Counted from the first letter of the stretch, positions 49,531 to 59,751 are shown. The stretch is 64,000 nucleotides of DNA from Adiantum capillus-veneris (GCA_014529385.2 CM043953.1:94059342-94123341), one strand, 5' to 3'. Notes: generated by a model from the sequence alone, not told the origin. Program-made: numbers and translations.

Positions 49531-49866
49531 TCTCTCTCTCTCATTACTTTTCTCTCCCACACTCTCCCTCTTCTCCCTCCTCCCATTCTCTCTCTACAGT
49601 CAAGACAGCCATAGCCAAAAGCTTTCCACCACTCTCTTCCTCTCTCTCCATAGCTCCCCCTTCTCTCACACCTCCATCAACCCTCTACAGTCCCACACTC
49701 CATAGCCCACAGCTCCACTATCCTCTCTACCTCTCACTCCTCTCTTTCTCTATCTCCACTGTCAAAGCCACCATAGGCAGCTCACGTCACCCTCCCCTCA
49801 GCTCCTCATTCTCTCTCCATAGTACTCAACTCTATCAAATCCCTTTCTAAGCCCAACTTCCCAAGC
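49530..49866 (+). promoter_or_regulatory. CT-rich 5' leader of gene A
   Basis: Dense TCTCTC/CCTC sequence ending at the ATG of gene A. Pyrimidine patches near the transcription start are common in plant promoters. No clear TATA box was seen. Confidence 0.45.
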
Positions 49867-51191
49867 ATGTCCACGCATAGACGGCCCAAACCAGAGATAG
49901 AAGAGATTGTGTTGCACAACACAAAAGACTCAGAGGGGGTATGGATCCCACAAGTGTTCAAGAAGGGTGCATGGATCTACATGCAACCGTCGCGTGCTGG
50001 ACCTCATCGCGTACGGTGTCGAGGCGTATTGGAACGTCATTGGAAGGGCCGGCTATTGACATTCAAAGAAACAAAGTCCGGAATGGTGGCCATCGTGCAA
50101 CACGTCTACAGTGCAGCTGAGCTCCACCTCAAGAGAGCTTCTACTCAATTTGCACCTCATTGTAAGTTTTCATGGTTTAGCTATCCCATGCATATGTCAT
50201 GTTTACGTTTATGTGATCATTATGTTTAACTAAGGACATTTGTAAAGATGTTTTTCCATCCAGCTTAGTTGAGGAGCAGCCGCTTGAGTGCCTCTCAAGC
50301 ACGTTCATGGTTGTGCATGCTCACATTGGGGAGCTTATGTTTCCTAATGTTTCATCGAAAAAACTTACCGAGCAGTGAATATTCATGTACTCCCACAAGT
50401 ACGTGGTGCCGAAGTCAAGCCAAAGCTATGGTAGGTTAGAAGCCGTGGAGACACCCTCATTGCAGAGTGCAGAATGGCCAACTCCAGACCATTGGGCTTT
50501 GCTTTCTTTCAAGCGTAGGGTGCTGCAAGATTTCCAAGGGTCCCTAAAGTTTGGTAAGGCAACCAGATCGGTGGGTCTCAGTTGGCATTGTCCCATTCAT
50601 TTGTTTGTGCATGCATTCCGCTCTCTACCGATTGTAGAAACACCAACAATGTTTGTTTGCAAAGAAGTTGACATAGATGCAATGGACACCATTCTAGGTG
50701 TCAATTGGGGCTATGTTGTCCGTTTGCATGATGGTGACCGTTATAAGTGCAATGTGTCCCCCACACAGCTTTGCCTTCGGTATTTGAAAGCAAGGTGCAC
50801 CTTGTATGCACGGTTTAGCTATGAGAGGTGGATGCACAAACGTGGCAAATGGATACCCTTGCAGCTGACAGTCGAAGAGATTGAATCCTTTGAAATTCGT
50901 GTCCGCATGCCCAATAACGAGGTGGAGGTGGTTGCAGTGAATCCGCATTGGACTCTTGCCAATCTTCGGGAACACTTTGTCATAATGGGATTCAAGGATG
51001 TCGGTAATACAAGTTTCAAACTAGAACAACGCAAGGTGTGCTTTGTGCTTCCTTAGCTACATTTTCTTATTTTCTGTGGGTTTTTGTATTTTGATTGCCC
51101 ATTTTTGGTTGTATAGATTGGAAGGCGGATGGAGGCCACTATGCTTGTTTACAAAGGTTGGGCTACAGACGAAATCATCTTGTTTAAGTGA
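49867..51191 (+). pseudogene. Gene A: spliced gene of unknown function, one in-frame stop
   Basis: ATG 49,867 opens MSTHRRPKPEIEEIVLHN. The first exon ends near a GTAAGT donor at 50,162; the next exon resumes near 50,265 (VEEQPLECLSSTFMVVHAHI) and runs, with one TGA at 50,376 (a CGA-to-TGA change would explain it), to 51,035. A second intron, 51,036-51,116 (AAG|GTGTGC ... TATAG), joins in phase to IGRRMEATMLVYKGWATDEI and TGA at 51,189. The last 70 residues (FEIRVRMPNNEVEVVAVNP, TLANLREHFV, TSFKLEQRK, MLVYKGWATDEIILF) have the strand-helix spacing of a ubiquitin-like fold; this is inference. The phase of the first intron is not resolved. Confidence 0.6.
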
Positions 51192-51348
51192 ATTGGCTTG
51201 TAACTTTAATCGTTTATATATTGGATATTTTATTAAAGATTTTGAAACGTTTTAAGGTGTTGTACTTAATTTTGTACTTGAGTTTTAAGGTGGTGTAAAT
51301 GTATTTTTTAAATCCATATTTTTTATTTTTTTCGAGATAGAATATGTC

Positions 51349-51356
51349 TATATAAG
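51349..51356 (+). promoter_or_regulatory. TATA box of gene B
   Basis: TATATAAG, 81 bp before the first ATG of gene B. Confidence 0.65.
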
Positions 51357-51436
51357 GAGGACCACCTCCTCATTTCACCATTTTCATCCTAGCATTGCAG
51401 AGAGACCTAGCATACCCAATCACGCAAAGAGAATAC

Positions 51437-52998
51437 ATGGCTGCTACTATTGCTTTAGATGCATTGCTTAATGAGGTTGGGCATGCAAATCGCCCTGAGC
51501 TTCAAGCATTTTTCACAACCCAACCTGATTTGGAAACCACCTTGACCCTCCACTCTCAATCTCTTGAGCACATTACTTCATACATTTCCACGTGCATGGA
51601 GAGATTCATTGTTGAGTTACCAAACCGACCAGGGCAATGGGTCCCTGAAGGCCTTCTCCACCACATCTACCAAGGGGACAGGCCATTTCATCAGCGGCTT
51701 GCACGCTTTGCCACCATAGCACAACCCGCCGGACAATATGTGCAGCTTGAAGCTGATGATGTGCGAGCAATGCGTAAGGGAAGGATCGGAAACACTTTTT
51801 TCACTGTTCAAGCCATAATGATCTTCCTCCTTCACGAGTGCCCAGCAGGCCCTGACGTAGTGCTACCTTACTTGCAAATCGGCGGGGTATTGGCTGATGT
51901 GAAGGACCCTAAGCCCGAGGCCATTGACTCATCCGCAGAGGAGAGGACGCTTGCCTTGACCTACCCTGTAGGGATTCAAGGCCTCTTGGAGGCCTCTCCA
52001 TCAGTCGGTTCATCCTCGGGACCGCCAGAAGGAACCACCACTCGGGATGCCATCCCTGAGGTAGAGATTAACCGCTTCTCCTCCATTGTGGTGGGTGGGG
52101 AGGAGTTTGTGTTTATGCACGATCTGGAGAAATCCTTTGAGCTTCGCATGGATGAGTGTTTCGCCATCCTCGATGCCCATGGAAAGTTTGAGCTTGATAC
52201 CACCACCTCCCATGATGATGATCTCCTACTGCCCATGGGGAATACTTTGGCGGACACAGTGGCGATCGCACAAGCCGAGGTGGCAGCGGCCGAGCAGGCC
52301 AAGGTCTCTGAGGAAGAGTTTGTGGCCGTGCAAGCCATGTGTTTGGCTAAACGTGCAAGAGTGGATTCACCACCACCTGCTGCAACACCTATTTTGCTTG
52401 ATCCAAAGGAGAAGTCAAGCGTGGATCTTTACTTGCACCCGGATGCCGATGAGGAGGATCGTAGACAAGAGGTATAGATGCTCACTTACATTTGATTGTT
52501 ACAAATGATTTTGTTAATGTTATATCATAATTCTGTGCCATATCTCAAAAAACCTATGTTCTGCAGGATGTTCTGGAGGTTGACGCCTGGGCGCAACGGT
52601 CAGGGGGGAGGAGGAAGCCGTTCGGACCTCAAGCGGCACTTGCTCACTACCTCCGCACACTTCCCACTGGTGTCGTGGTGTTTGTCCATGCCGACTACTC
52701 TCCCAATGGTCGCTACAACATTTTTGCTCTCCGTTCACTCTCCAAGGCGTTGTGTTTAACAACACTTGCCCAAACGGCCAACCTTGTAGTGCTTGTAAAG
52801 AAAGATTTTGCAATATCCACTTTTGGTGTAAACTTTCGCGGGGGCCTTATTGCCCATGTCGGCATGAACCAAGCTGTAGGGGTTAATGACACCCAAGAAA
52901 TCACAACCACTTTACTTAACAGGGAGCCACCCCAAAAGGCCAAGCGCCAGAAAATTGTAATTAGAAAGATCCTAAAGCAAACGCCGGATATCATGTAA
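51437..52998 (+). CDS. Gene B: intact spliced gene, function unknown
   Basis: ATG 51,437 (MAATIALDALLNEVGHANRP) through 52,471, intron 52,472-52,566 (GAG|GTATAG ... TTCTGCAG|GAT), exon 52,567-52,998 with TAA. The two exons join in phase 0 to give about 488 residues without a stop: the only apparently intact multi-exon gene in the window. The middle is acidic and Ala/Glu-rich (VAIAQAEVAAAEQAKVSEEE) and probably helical. Exon 2 has RTLPTGVVVFVHADYSPNGR, LVVLVKKDFAISTFGVNFRG and a basic tail PPQKAKRQKIVIRKILKQ. No known domain recognised. It lies 246 bp after gene A, in the same direction. Confidence 0.7.
52472..52566 (+). other. Intron of gene B
   Basis: 95 nt, GT-AG, T-rich before the acceptor, phase 0. 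Confidence 0.8.
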
Positions 52999-53233
52999 AG
53001 CATTGATTTCTTTAATGAAACTACTTTTTGTTGTCTATGACTCTCTTTCTTGCAAGGTTTTGAATTTCTTATATGTTGGGCTTCCATTGTGTATGAGAAG
53101 CACCATAATTTTTGCTATGACTACTAAAGGGTTTGGCAGGCATTAAAATTTAAAAAATGTATACTTTGTTATATCTAGGCTTCCAAAGTTATGTATGTGC
53201 CTAGTAAAGGGCTTGGAAGTCCCTAAACAATGC

Positions 53234-53301
53234 TGCCACAAGGGCGCGCATTAGGGCTTTCCATCAGCAGATGAAGTGTGCAAATGCGCCCCCTTGTGGC
53301 A
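53234..53301. repeat. Hairpin 1: 19-bp arms, 30-nt loop
   Basis: Left arm TGCCACAAGGGCGCGCATT (53,234-53,252), right arm AATGCGCCCCCTTGTGGCA (53,283-53,301); one mismatch. Lies 236 bp after the stop of gene B. Confidence 0.93.
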
Positions 53302-53322
53302 GATGAAATTGGACACATCTAA

Positions 53323-53654
53323 GAGCATACCCAAGTACAAAACAGAGTGACAAGGCATTAATACCCAGTTGCAAAAGAGAAACACATGGATACCCAGGTA
53401 ACCTTAAGCCCATCTTGCCCCAGATACCTAAAGATGTATTAACAAACCACAAAACTGTGGCAATATCTAAACCCTTCTTGGAGAATAGGAGCATATCCAG
53501 TTACAAAACAGAGTGAGAAGACAATAATACCCAGCTGCAAAATAGGAAGACATAGATACCCACGTAACCTTAAGCCCATCTTGCCCCAGATACCTAAAGT
53601 CATATTAACAAACCACAAGAGTAAACTTTGTGGCAATATCTAAGCCCTTTCTGG
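53323..53654. repeat. 166-bp tandem duplication between the hairpins
   Basis: Units start GAGCATACCC (53,323) and GAGCATATCC (53,489). Shared blocks are CAAAACAGAGTGA, TAATACCCAG, GGTAACCTTAAGCCCATCTT-like and TGCCCCAGATACCTAAAG. Confidence 0.9.
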
Positions 53655-53799
53655 AGTTTAGGACTGACATGGACTAAGGGGGGATGAATTCCAGCAGCAT
53701 CTATGCTAATTGAAGCATTGAAGCAAACAAAACATACTTATTGCTTGTCAAAATTGTCTGGAAACCACTGGAGAGTGTCAGCAAAGCACTAGGAGAGGC

Positions 53800-53867
53800 T
53801 GCCACAAGGGCGCGCATTATGTCCATCCATAGGCCTCTGGAAGCCCCAAATGCGCGCCCTTGTGGCA
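53800..53867. repeat. Hairpin 2: perfect 19-bp arms, 30-nt loop
   Basis: Left arm 53,800-53,818 is identical to that of hairpin 1; right arm 53,849-53,867 is its exact reverse complement. The loop sequence differs from that of hairpin 1, but the loop length is the same. Confidence 0.95.
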
Positions 53868-54250
53868 ACCAACTTGGGGGCATTCCAAGCCATTTTGAAC
53901 ACTTTGTAGATGTTTTTTCCATGCAATAGTGAGTCACATAGCATGGATACATCACGAAGTGCATGCCCCACTTAGCCAAGGTGCTAAACGTAGGCAATTT
54001 TTCACAATAACAAGCTAATGGCTACATACATACAGTAGAAGGTAGACAAAACTTGAACCAGTGCTACATTGCATGGTACAGAATTAAAACAATACAATGC
54101 GCACTGGGGTATACAATAAAAGACGCTTATATTCAAATTCTTCCCAATACAATGCACAGAGTGGGATATAGAATCAAAAGACGCTTGTATTCAAATTCTT
54201 CCCAATCTTGGAGTTCCGTAAATACAAAAAGGTTGATGCCTAATTACAAG

Positions 54251-55193
54251 CTACTCCTCATGGCGCAAACGGTGAGCAAACTGCATATCCTTGGGCATAA
54301 TGGTTACACGCTTTGCATGGATGGCACAGAGGTTAGAATCCTCGAATATGCCAGTTAAATATTGCTATGCTGCCTCTTGGACTGCCTCTATGGCCACGAC
54401 GCCCATCCGAAACTGAGTGTTGTACAATTGCAAAACCTCCCTGCATAGCCTTGCAAAAGGGGCCCTCCAAATCAAGAGCTCGGTGCTCTTTTGATAGTGT
54501 CGAATCTCCGCAAAAGCACGGCTGCGCTTTCGTACCTTCTGAGGTCAACGTGGAGGTGCATTTTTGGCACGAGTCGAGGCAGCTTGCTTCCTCTTCTTGT
54601 AGACAATGCTCTTTCTCTTTTTTTTCTGCACAGGCACTTCCAACACCTCATAATCGGATTCCACCCACTCTCCATCTGATTCGTGCTCTTCACTATCGAC
54701 CGGATGTGATGGTGTAGGTCCACTCCCTTTAGGAAGTGTCTTACCCCCAATAGACATATGAGACTGATAAGTTTGTATTTGGACGCCAACCCATGGGGCA
54801 TCTTCATCCGTTTGTGTCTCTTCGGAGCCTTCTGACGGCTGCTTTTGGCTGTTTGTATTTGGACGCCAACCCATGGGGCATCTTCATCCGTTTGTGTCTC
54901 TTCGGAGCCTCTGACGGCTGCTTTTGGCTGTTTGTTTCTTTGCCCTGGTCGCTCTCATCCTCCTTGTTGCCATCAGAATCATTGGAGTCCGATGAATAGA
55001 CAACAAGACGATGCTTTCGTCTCTCTTTTGCTGCTGTAGAGGACTGGCCATGCTGATTTGAAGCTCCAGCTTCTTCTATGTGGACTTCACCCTGAGCTTG
55101 TGAATTTCCAGCTTCTGTTGCTGTACCTTTGAGTCGTTGGCCATCCGGCTCCTCTGGATATGCAATCCTAGCCGTTTGTTTTGTTCGTGCCAT
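54251..55193 (-). pseudogene. Divergent histone H3 variant with very long N-terminal tail, broken
   Basis: Minus strand. ATG 55,193 gives MARTKQTARIAYPEEP: the first nine residues are those of histone H3. A tail of about 200 residues follows, with acidic patches (SDSNDSDGNKEDESDQG; EEHESDGEWVESDYEV) and a basic cluster (VQKKKRKSIVYKKRKQA). Then comes the H3 fold: RAFAEIRHYQKSTELLI (alpha-N), WRAPFARLCREVLQLYN (alpha-1), FRMGVVAIEAVQEAA*QYL (alpha-2), [31 protein letters not shown], stop at 54,251. Loop 1 has canonical H3 length, without the longer loop typical of CENH3. Breaks are TGA at 54,547-54,545, TAG in alpha-2, and an 80-bp tandem duplication with a 1-base loss. It could be a CENH3-like or another H3 variant; the H3 family itself is clear. 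Confidence 0.88.
54771..54929. repeat. 80-bp tandem duplication in the H3 tail
   Basis: Units start GTTTGTATTTGGACGCC at 54,771 and 54,851; they differ only by one lost T (GCCTTCTGACGG vs GCCTCTGACGG). It shifts the reading frame between the MARTKQTAR end and the histone fold. Confidence 0.95.
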
Positions 55194-55297
55194 GGTTGCA
55201 CCTAGTAGGGAAGATGACAAAATGAGCCCCTTCAACCTTTAAATAGGTTTTTTTGAGATTTGGGCCCTTTCATACTATGCGGCCAATTGAGTGAAAC

Positions 55298-56535
55298 TCA
55301 AATAAAGCAATTGAATTGAACAACTAAGCCTTTTCGATATTTAGTTGCACGCCAAGCTTCGTGGCCGAGGGACGCTCGCAAGCGTTTCCACTTCTTGGAT
55401 GCTGCAGTACGGGAAGCGTTGCGTAACTGCTTTGCTAACATCGATTCTCTTGATTTCTCAATAGTACGAGTTCTCCCAAAGGTGTGCCTAAAAAACCAAT
55501 TAAACATCTCTTGGAGGTAGTTGGAGTGTGAACTACCACCACCATGCCGAGTATTCTTGAAGTAGACTCATTTTGCTCGATAGTGGGACTTCTCCATGCC
55601 TTGTGTACTCCATATATCAATCGAACCATAGCGGTCCATGAAGTATACACCATGCGCATAGAGAATGTGCTAAAACAACCAAAAAGGAGATAAGCGAATA
55701 GAAAAGTTACATTTTCAAACATTGCATATGTATTAAGTCCGTTAAAACAAACCATGTAGTGTGTAATCTTGCTTTCAGACCATCCGTCCTTAGCGGCCTT
55801 TGTGAATTCATAAAGCACCTTCTTGAACTCCTCTTGCTGCTCAACGGTGGTGCTTGAAAGATTCATCAATTGCACAACCTTTTGAAAGGATGACCATACT
55901 AGCTTGCGTTGGTTAGCAACCTCCACATTGGGATCTTTGTCCGTCGTGCATGAACACAAATCTTTCCACAACTCCCACCACTTCTCACTTGCCTTGGATA
56001 CCTGCATTGGAGACTTTGACATCCGGGTAGAAGATCTATTTCATAAGTTACAAGTTTTGGCCTGACAAATGCTCCCAGCAGCATTCAAGCCCTAGTGCCT
56101 CAACCACCTTTGCCACTCCCTATTTATATGGTCATCATTATCATCGTCCTGACCTTCCACTTGAGTTGCTCGACTTGTCTTGTGCCCTTTCGTACAGAAT
56201 GGACAGGGAAGTAAAGAATTTGCACCTTGTTTGCATCCAAGCATGCACTTTATGGTCTTTAGATCACCACCTAAATGCCATTCAACATCAAACTCCCCAC
56301 GTCCTGGAACCATGAGCTTATCATCGTTTATTTGAGCTTTAACGACCTCTGTGACCCATGGGATTCTACTGAAAAACCATGCAAGGACTTCATGTGTCTC
56401 TTTCGGAACTTCAATTGCACCAAGCCACCATATATCCTTCTCTGATTGCACACTAAAAGAGGGCTTTGTCGCTTCACTCGAACTGCAAGATTGCTTGGCA
56501 TAAGCTAGGGCTTCATTCATAAGCGTGATGCTCAT
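55298..56535 (-). pseudogene. Gene C: transposase-like gene, broken
   Basis: Minus strand; first usable ATG at 56,535 (MSITLMNEALAYAKQ). Motifs in order: IWWLGAIEVPKETHEVLAWF; GEFDVEWHLGGDLKTIKCML; GCKQGANSLLPCPFCTKGHK (a CxxC pair); after about 56,020 EKWWELWKDLCSCTTD and WSESKITHYM; a likely intron near 55,750-55,680; ILYAHGVYFMDRYGSIDIWS, TQGMEKSHYRAK, TGA, then NTRHGGGSSHSNYLQEMFNW, FFRHTFGRTRTIEKSRESML. The xGGDLK...LGC...CPxC arrangement resembles uncharacterised RNase-H-fold transposase-like proteins of repeat-rich genomes. I cannot name a family. It ends about 100 bp before the H3 start. Confidence 0.5.
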
Positions 56536-56794
56536 TCTCTCCAACTTTCTCCCTTTAACAATTACACACTATTATTTTCTTTTCAAGGAATAATGTGTAA
56601 TTTGTATCTTTTACCTTTCAACCATGTGAAAGGCTATGCCCATTTTGAGGCCCTTAACTATCGCGATTAGATAGGTAGAGAGAGAAGAGCCGGCTCGTGA
56701 TGACTGGGCAAAAAGTAGACTCGCTGGTACACATGACTAGGCTCTTGGCCTCTCACATGCTTCATTTTAATACTACAAAAACTAGACATGCAAC

Positions 56795-56798
<4 letters not shown>

Positions 56799-56838
<40 letters not shown>
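56799..56838. repeat. (GA)n microsatellite
   Basis: About 40 bp with one AAAG interruption. Confidence 0.93.
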
Positions 56839-56982
56839 TGTTTTTCTTCCTACTGACGTGGTTTGAGACCCGTTAATCTTGAGACCGACTTATCTCGACT
56901 CTCAATATTAAGTTTAGGGAAACCTTATCCAATCCAAACATTGTTGGCAACAAGTTGTCATGTTGCGTAGCAAGTTAGAAGA

Positions 56983-56986
<4 letters not shown>

Positions 56987-57042
<56 letters not shown>
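56987..57042. repeat. (GA)n microsatellite
   Basis: About 55 bp, followed by an (AAG)n stretch. Confidence 0.93.
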
Positions 57043-57045
<3 letters not shown>

Positions 57046-57199
57046 AAGAAGAAGAAGAAGATCACAAGAGACCTAAAAAATTTAGCCGATGAACGTTGAT
57101 TCTTGAACTCAAGGGCCTGGATGCTCACATACTTATACAAGGAGAGGGGACATAACTTTTAGTATTATAGAAACAATCACAATGACCTCAAAGGTTAAC

Positions 57200-57202
<3 letters not shown>

Positions 57203-57247
<45 letters not shown>
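57203..57247. repeat. (GA)n at the 3' end of LINE tail c
   Basis: Abuts ATCATCCTTAAAGGTCAAAT, the LINE 3' end also seen at 3,654 and 57,698. Confidence 0.93.
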
Positions 57248-57249
<2 letters not shown>

Positions 57250-57641
57250 ATCCTTAAAGGTCAAATTGAGCAATGTGACCGCGTAAAACATGTAACATGC
57301 TTGAAGACTATGGATATATGGGTGGCCACTGACAAGTTGAATCGATGAGGTGGCTAGGAGAGAAAGGTATGTAGGCCATGGTATGGGCGAAAATGTGGGT
57401 AAAGCAAGTTTGATGTGATCAAAAGCTAAGCACTCATGTAGGGTATATTGATCGTACTCTCAAATTGTTAAGGGATGTAATTCACGTACAAAAAGAGACT
57501 CCCCTCCATGTAGTGCCTCAATGCTTTGTCTCACATTTAAGGGAGTGGGAGCTACGCCAAATGGCTGCTATGGTATAAAATATGGGTAAGGGCAAGCATG
57601 TGAAGGCTTGAATACAATTTGTTCTCCCAAAGAAGAACATG
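57248..57641 (-). mobile_element. LINE tail fragment c
   Basis: About 395 bp, on the minus strand the last part of the same LINE family as 3,654-4,090. Readable: IAAIWRSSHSLKCETK (compare IAAIRLSSHSVQCETW in copy b) and TLHECLAFDHI (compare TLLECSAFGHI). 5' truncated at a (TG)n tract. Confidence 0.8.
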
Positions 57642-57644
57642 CAT

Positions 57645-57696
<52 letters not shown>

Positions 57697-57697
57697 T
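57642..57697. repeat. (TG)n(GA)n compound microsatellite
   Basis: Lies between the two LINE tails. Confidence 0.93.
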
Positions 57698-58090
57698 CAT
57701 CCTTAAAGGTCAGATTGACCAATGTGACCGCGTAAAACATGTAACATGCTTGAAGACTATGGATATAAGGGTGGCCACTGGCAAGTTGAATCGATGAGGT
57801 GGCTAGGAGAGAAAGGTATGCAAGCCATGGTATGGGAGAAAATGTGGGTAAAGCAAGTTTGATGTGATCAAAATCTAAGCACTCATGTAGGGTATATTGA
57901 TCGTACTCTCAAATTGTTAAGGGATGTAATTTGCATACAAAAAGAGACTCCCCTCCATGTAGTGCCTCAATGCTTTGTCTCACATTTAAGGGAGTGGGAG
58001 CTACGCCAAATGGCTGCTATGGTATAAAATATGGGTAAGGGCAAGCATGTGAAGGCTTGAATACAGTATGCTCTCTCAAAGAAGAACATG

Positions 58091-58092
<2 letters not shown>
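57698..58092 (-). mobile_element. LINE tail fragment d
   Basis: Nearly identical to fragment c over its whole length, with the same 5' truncation point (AAGAAGAACATGCATG). It therefore comes from a local tandem duplication rather than an independent insertion. Confidence 0.85.

Positions 58093-58171
<79 letters not shown>
58093..58171. repeat. (TG)n microsatellite, ~78 bp
   Basis: Pure TG followed by TATGTATTTTGC. Confidence 0.96.
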
Positions 58172-58175
<4 letters not shown>

Positions 58176-59440
58176 ATTTTGCAGCACGCCCTTTCTTTTA
58201 GCATGATGTCCAAAACTCTTGCAAAGAGAAACGATTGAGTGAACTTTTCTGCTTTCATTGCCATCACATTTTAAGGTGCCAATGGTGCCAAATGTACACA
58301 AACAAACAATATGCGCCTTATATTACTAACCTGCTTATGGTCAATTGCAAGAGACCTCAACATCCATGCGACGAGTCTTGGTAGATGCAAGTGTATATGC
58401 TAGCTAGATTGAGTGCACTCTAACCTGTAAATATTGAAATTTACCCACATACAGAGACAAAGTTGCTATAGCCATGCAATCACCCCTAGGTCACACACCC
58501 ATGATGAATACTTCCTTTGAGAAAAAAAATGACACACTGCTCACCAAATCAGTTGTGCATACCAATGGCAAAGTTTCTTTTACTACTATGTGGTGTAAGG
58601 TTGGCATGTTGGGTCATGGCTGGTACATGCATCCTAAGTGCCAACAAATAGCAATTGATGATTTAGTTGACTGTGATGCCCCAAATGCAACACCAAAACT
58701 ACACGAGAGAAGCATGGGAGAGTTGCTATCATGACCAATGCCTTGCTTGGTAAGGATGGTGAGAGGGGATGCTAATGCATCTAAAGAGTTCGTCGTTCAA
58801 TGCAAACACTATATCCAAAGAAGGATACCAGCTCTCTATTAGTTTATTTAGAGGGCCACTACCACTCACCACGGTCCCGTATCAATTGTGTGAGGGAGAC
58901 ATCTCTAGCCCACGTCTCTAGCCTTATCACAAATTGGTTGCCTCCATAGAGAGAAACATAGGATGTTAAGACAAGACATCATGCGAAGGGATCCCATTAC
59001 TTAATTCATTCCCAAGAGAGCTCAAATTGACCTTATAATTCTTGAACTTAACATACACACACACACACATAGATAAAGAGAAAGAGAGGGGGGGGGAGAC
59101 ACACTTTCCATGATTAGGAGGAGTATGTTGAAGCTTGGCATGATCAACTAGAAGGAGATTTGTCCTTGGTCAATCCACAAGAATGTGGAGAGTAACTATA
59201 CTTCATTAGTTGTTTGATCTTACACTTGAAAAGGTAGACATAGTGTTGATCCAAAAGATAGATTTGTGCTTGGTTGATGTGAATGGGGAGGGCACTTAGA
59301 CCTTGTGTGTTATCATACATTGTCATCTAGAAAGTAGTTATAGTGGTGGTTGATGAAGAAGTGTATTAAAGAGCTATAAAAGCTCACATGAGAATCATAG
59401 ACATTTTCCCTCCCTATGAAGGGAAGGAGAACATTTCTTC
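58172..59440. other. Mostly non-coding; one 86-codon open frame
   Basis: Frame 58,474-58,734 (MQSPLGHTPMMNTSFEKK... GHGWYMHPKCQQIAIDDLVD) is open from an ATG, but I recognise nothing in it. The rest holds short AC and AG runs and no gene. Confidence 0.35.
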
Positions 59441-59454
59441 AATTGACGCACATG

Positions 59455-59485
59455 TAGCCGCGGCAACACGCGGGTCACATACTAG
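59455..59485 (+). mobile_element. Helitron 3' terminus 1
   Basis: GCCGCGGCAACACGCGGGT forms a short GC stem (CCGCG/CGCGG), then CACATACTAG ends in CTAG (CTRR), followed by T: the hallmark 3' end of a Helitron inserted between A and T. The 5' end (TC...) was not located. No Rep/helicase coding was seen nearby, so it would be non-autonomous. Confidence 0.75.
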
Positions 59486-59749
59486 TAGTACTATATTTAT
59501 CATATATATGGGAAGGCCATGGGGTTTCACTCCAACCCTCAAATTTCAACTCTGACCCTCAGACTACTTTTACTTTTAAAAGCCATTTAAGGGATGGCTT
59601 CACTTTTCATTTTGAAGGCTATAAAGAACTTCCCTCTATGTCACCCAATAAACCTCTCTTTGGAGGCTTGCACGAATCTTCCATGCCGTAAGTGATCTTC
59701 GATCACAACACTTGAAGGTTAACATTTTCATACATATGTTTGTGTTTTA

Positions 59750-59751
<2 letters not shown>

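Noticed and set aside
48011-49860. 3' LTR of N0
   Set aside because: I looked for the TGTAGCTCC start, the TATAAAAG box and the CCCACA end and saw no match; it is absent, too diverged or outside the window.
53234-53867. Histone-type mRNA 3' stem-loop
   Set aside because: The stems are 19 bp with 30-nt loops, far from the short animal/algal histone stem-loop, and land-plant histone mRNAs are polyadenylated.
54251-55193. Calling the H3 gene a certain CENH3
   Set aside because: The long tail would fit, but loop 1 has canonical H3 length and the C-terminal part is closer to ordinary H3. The variant class is left open.
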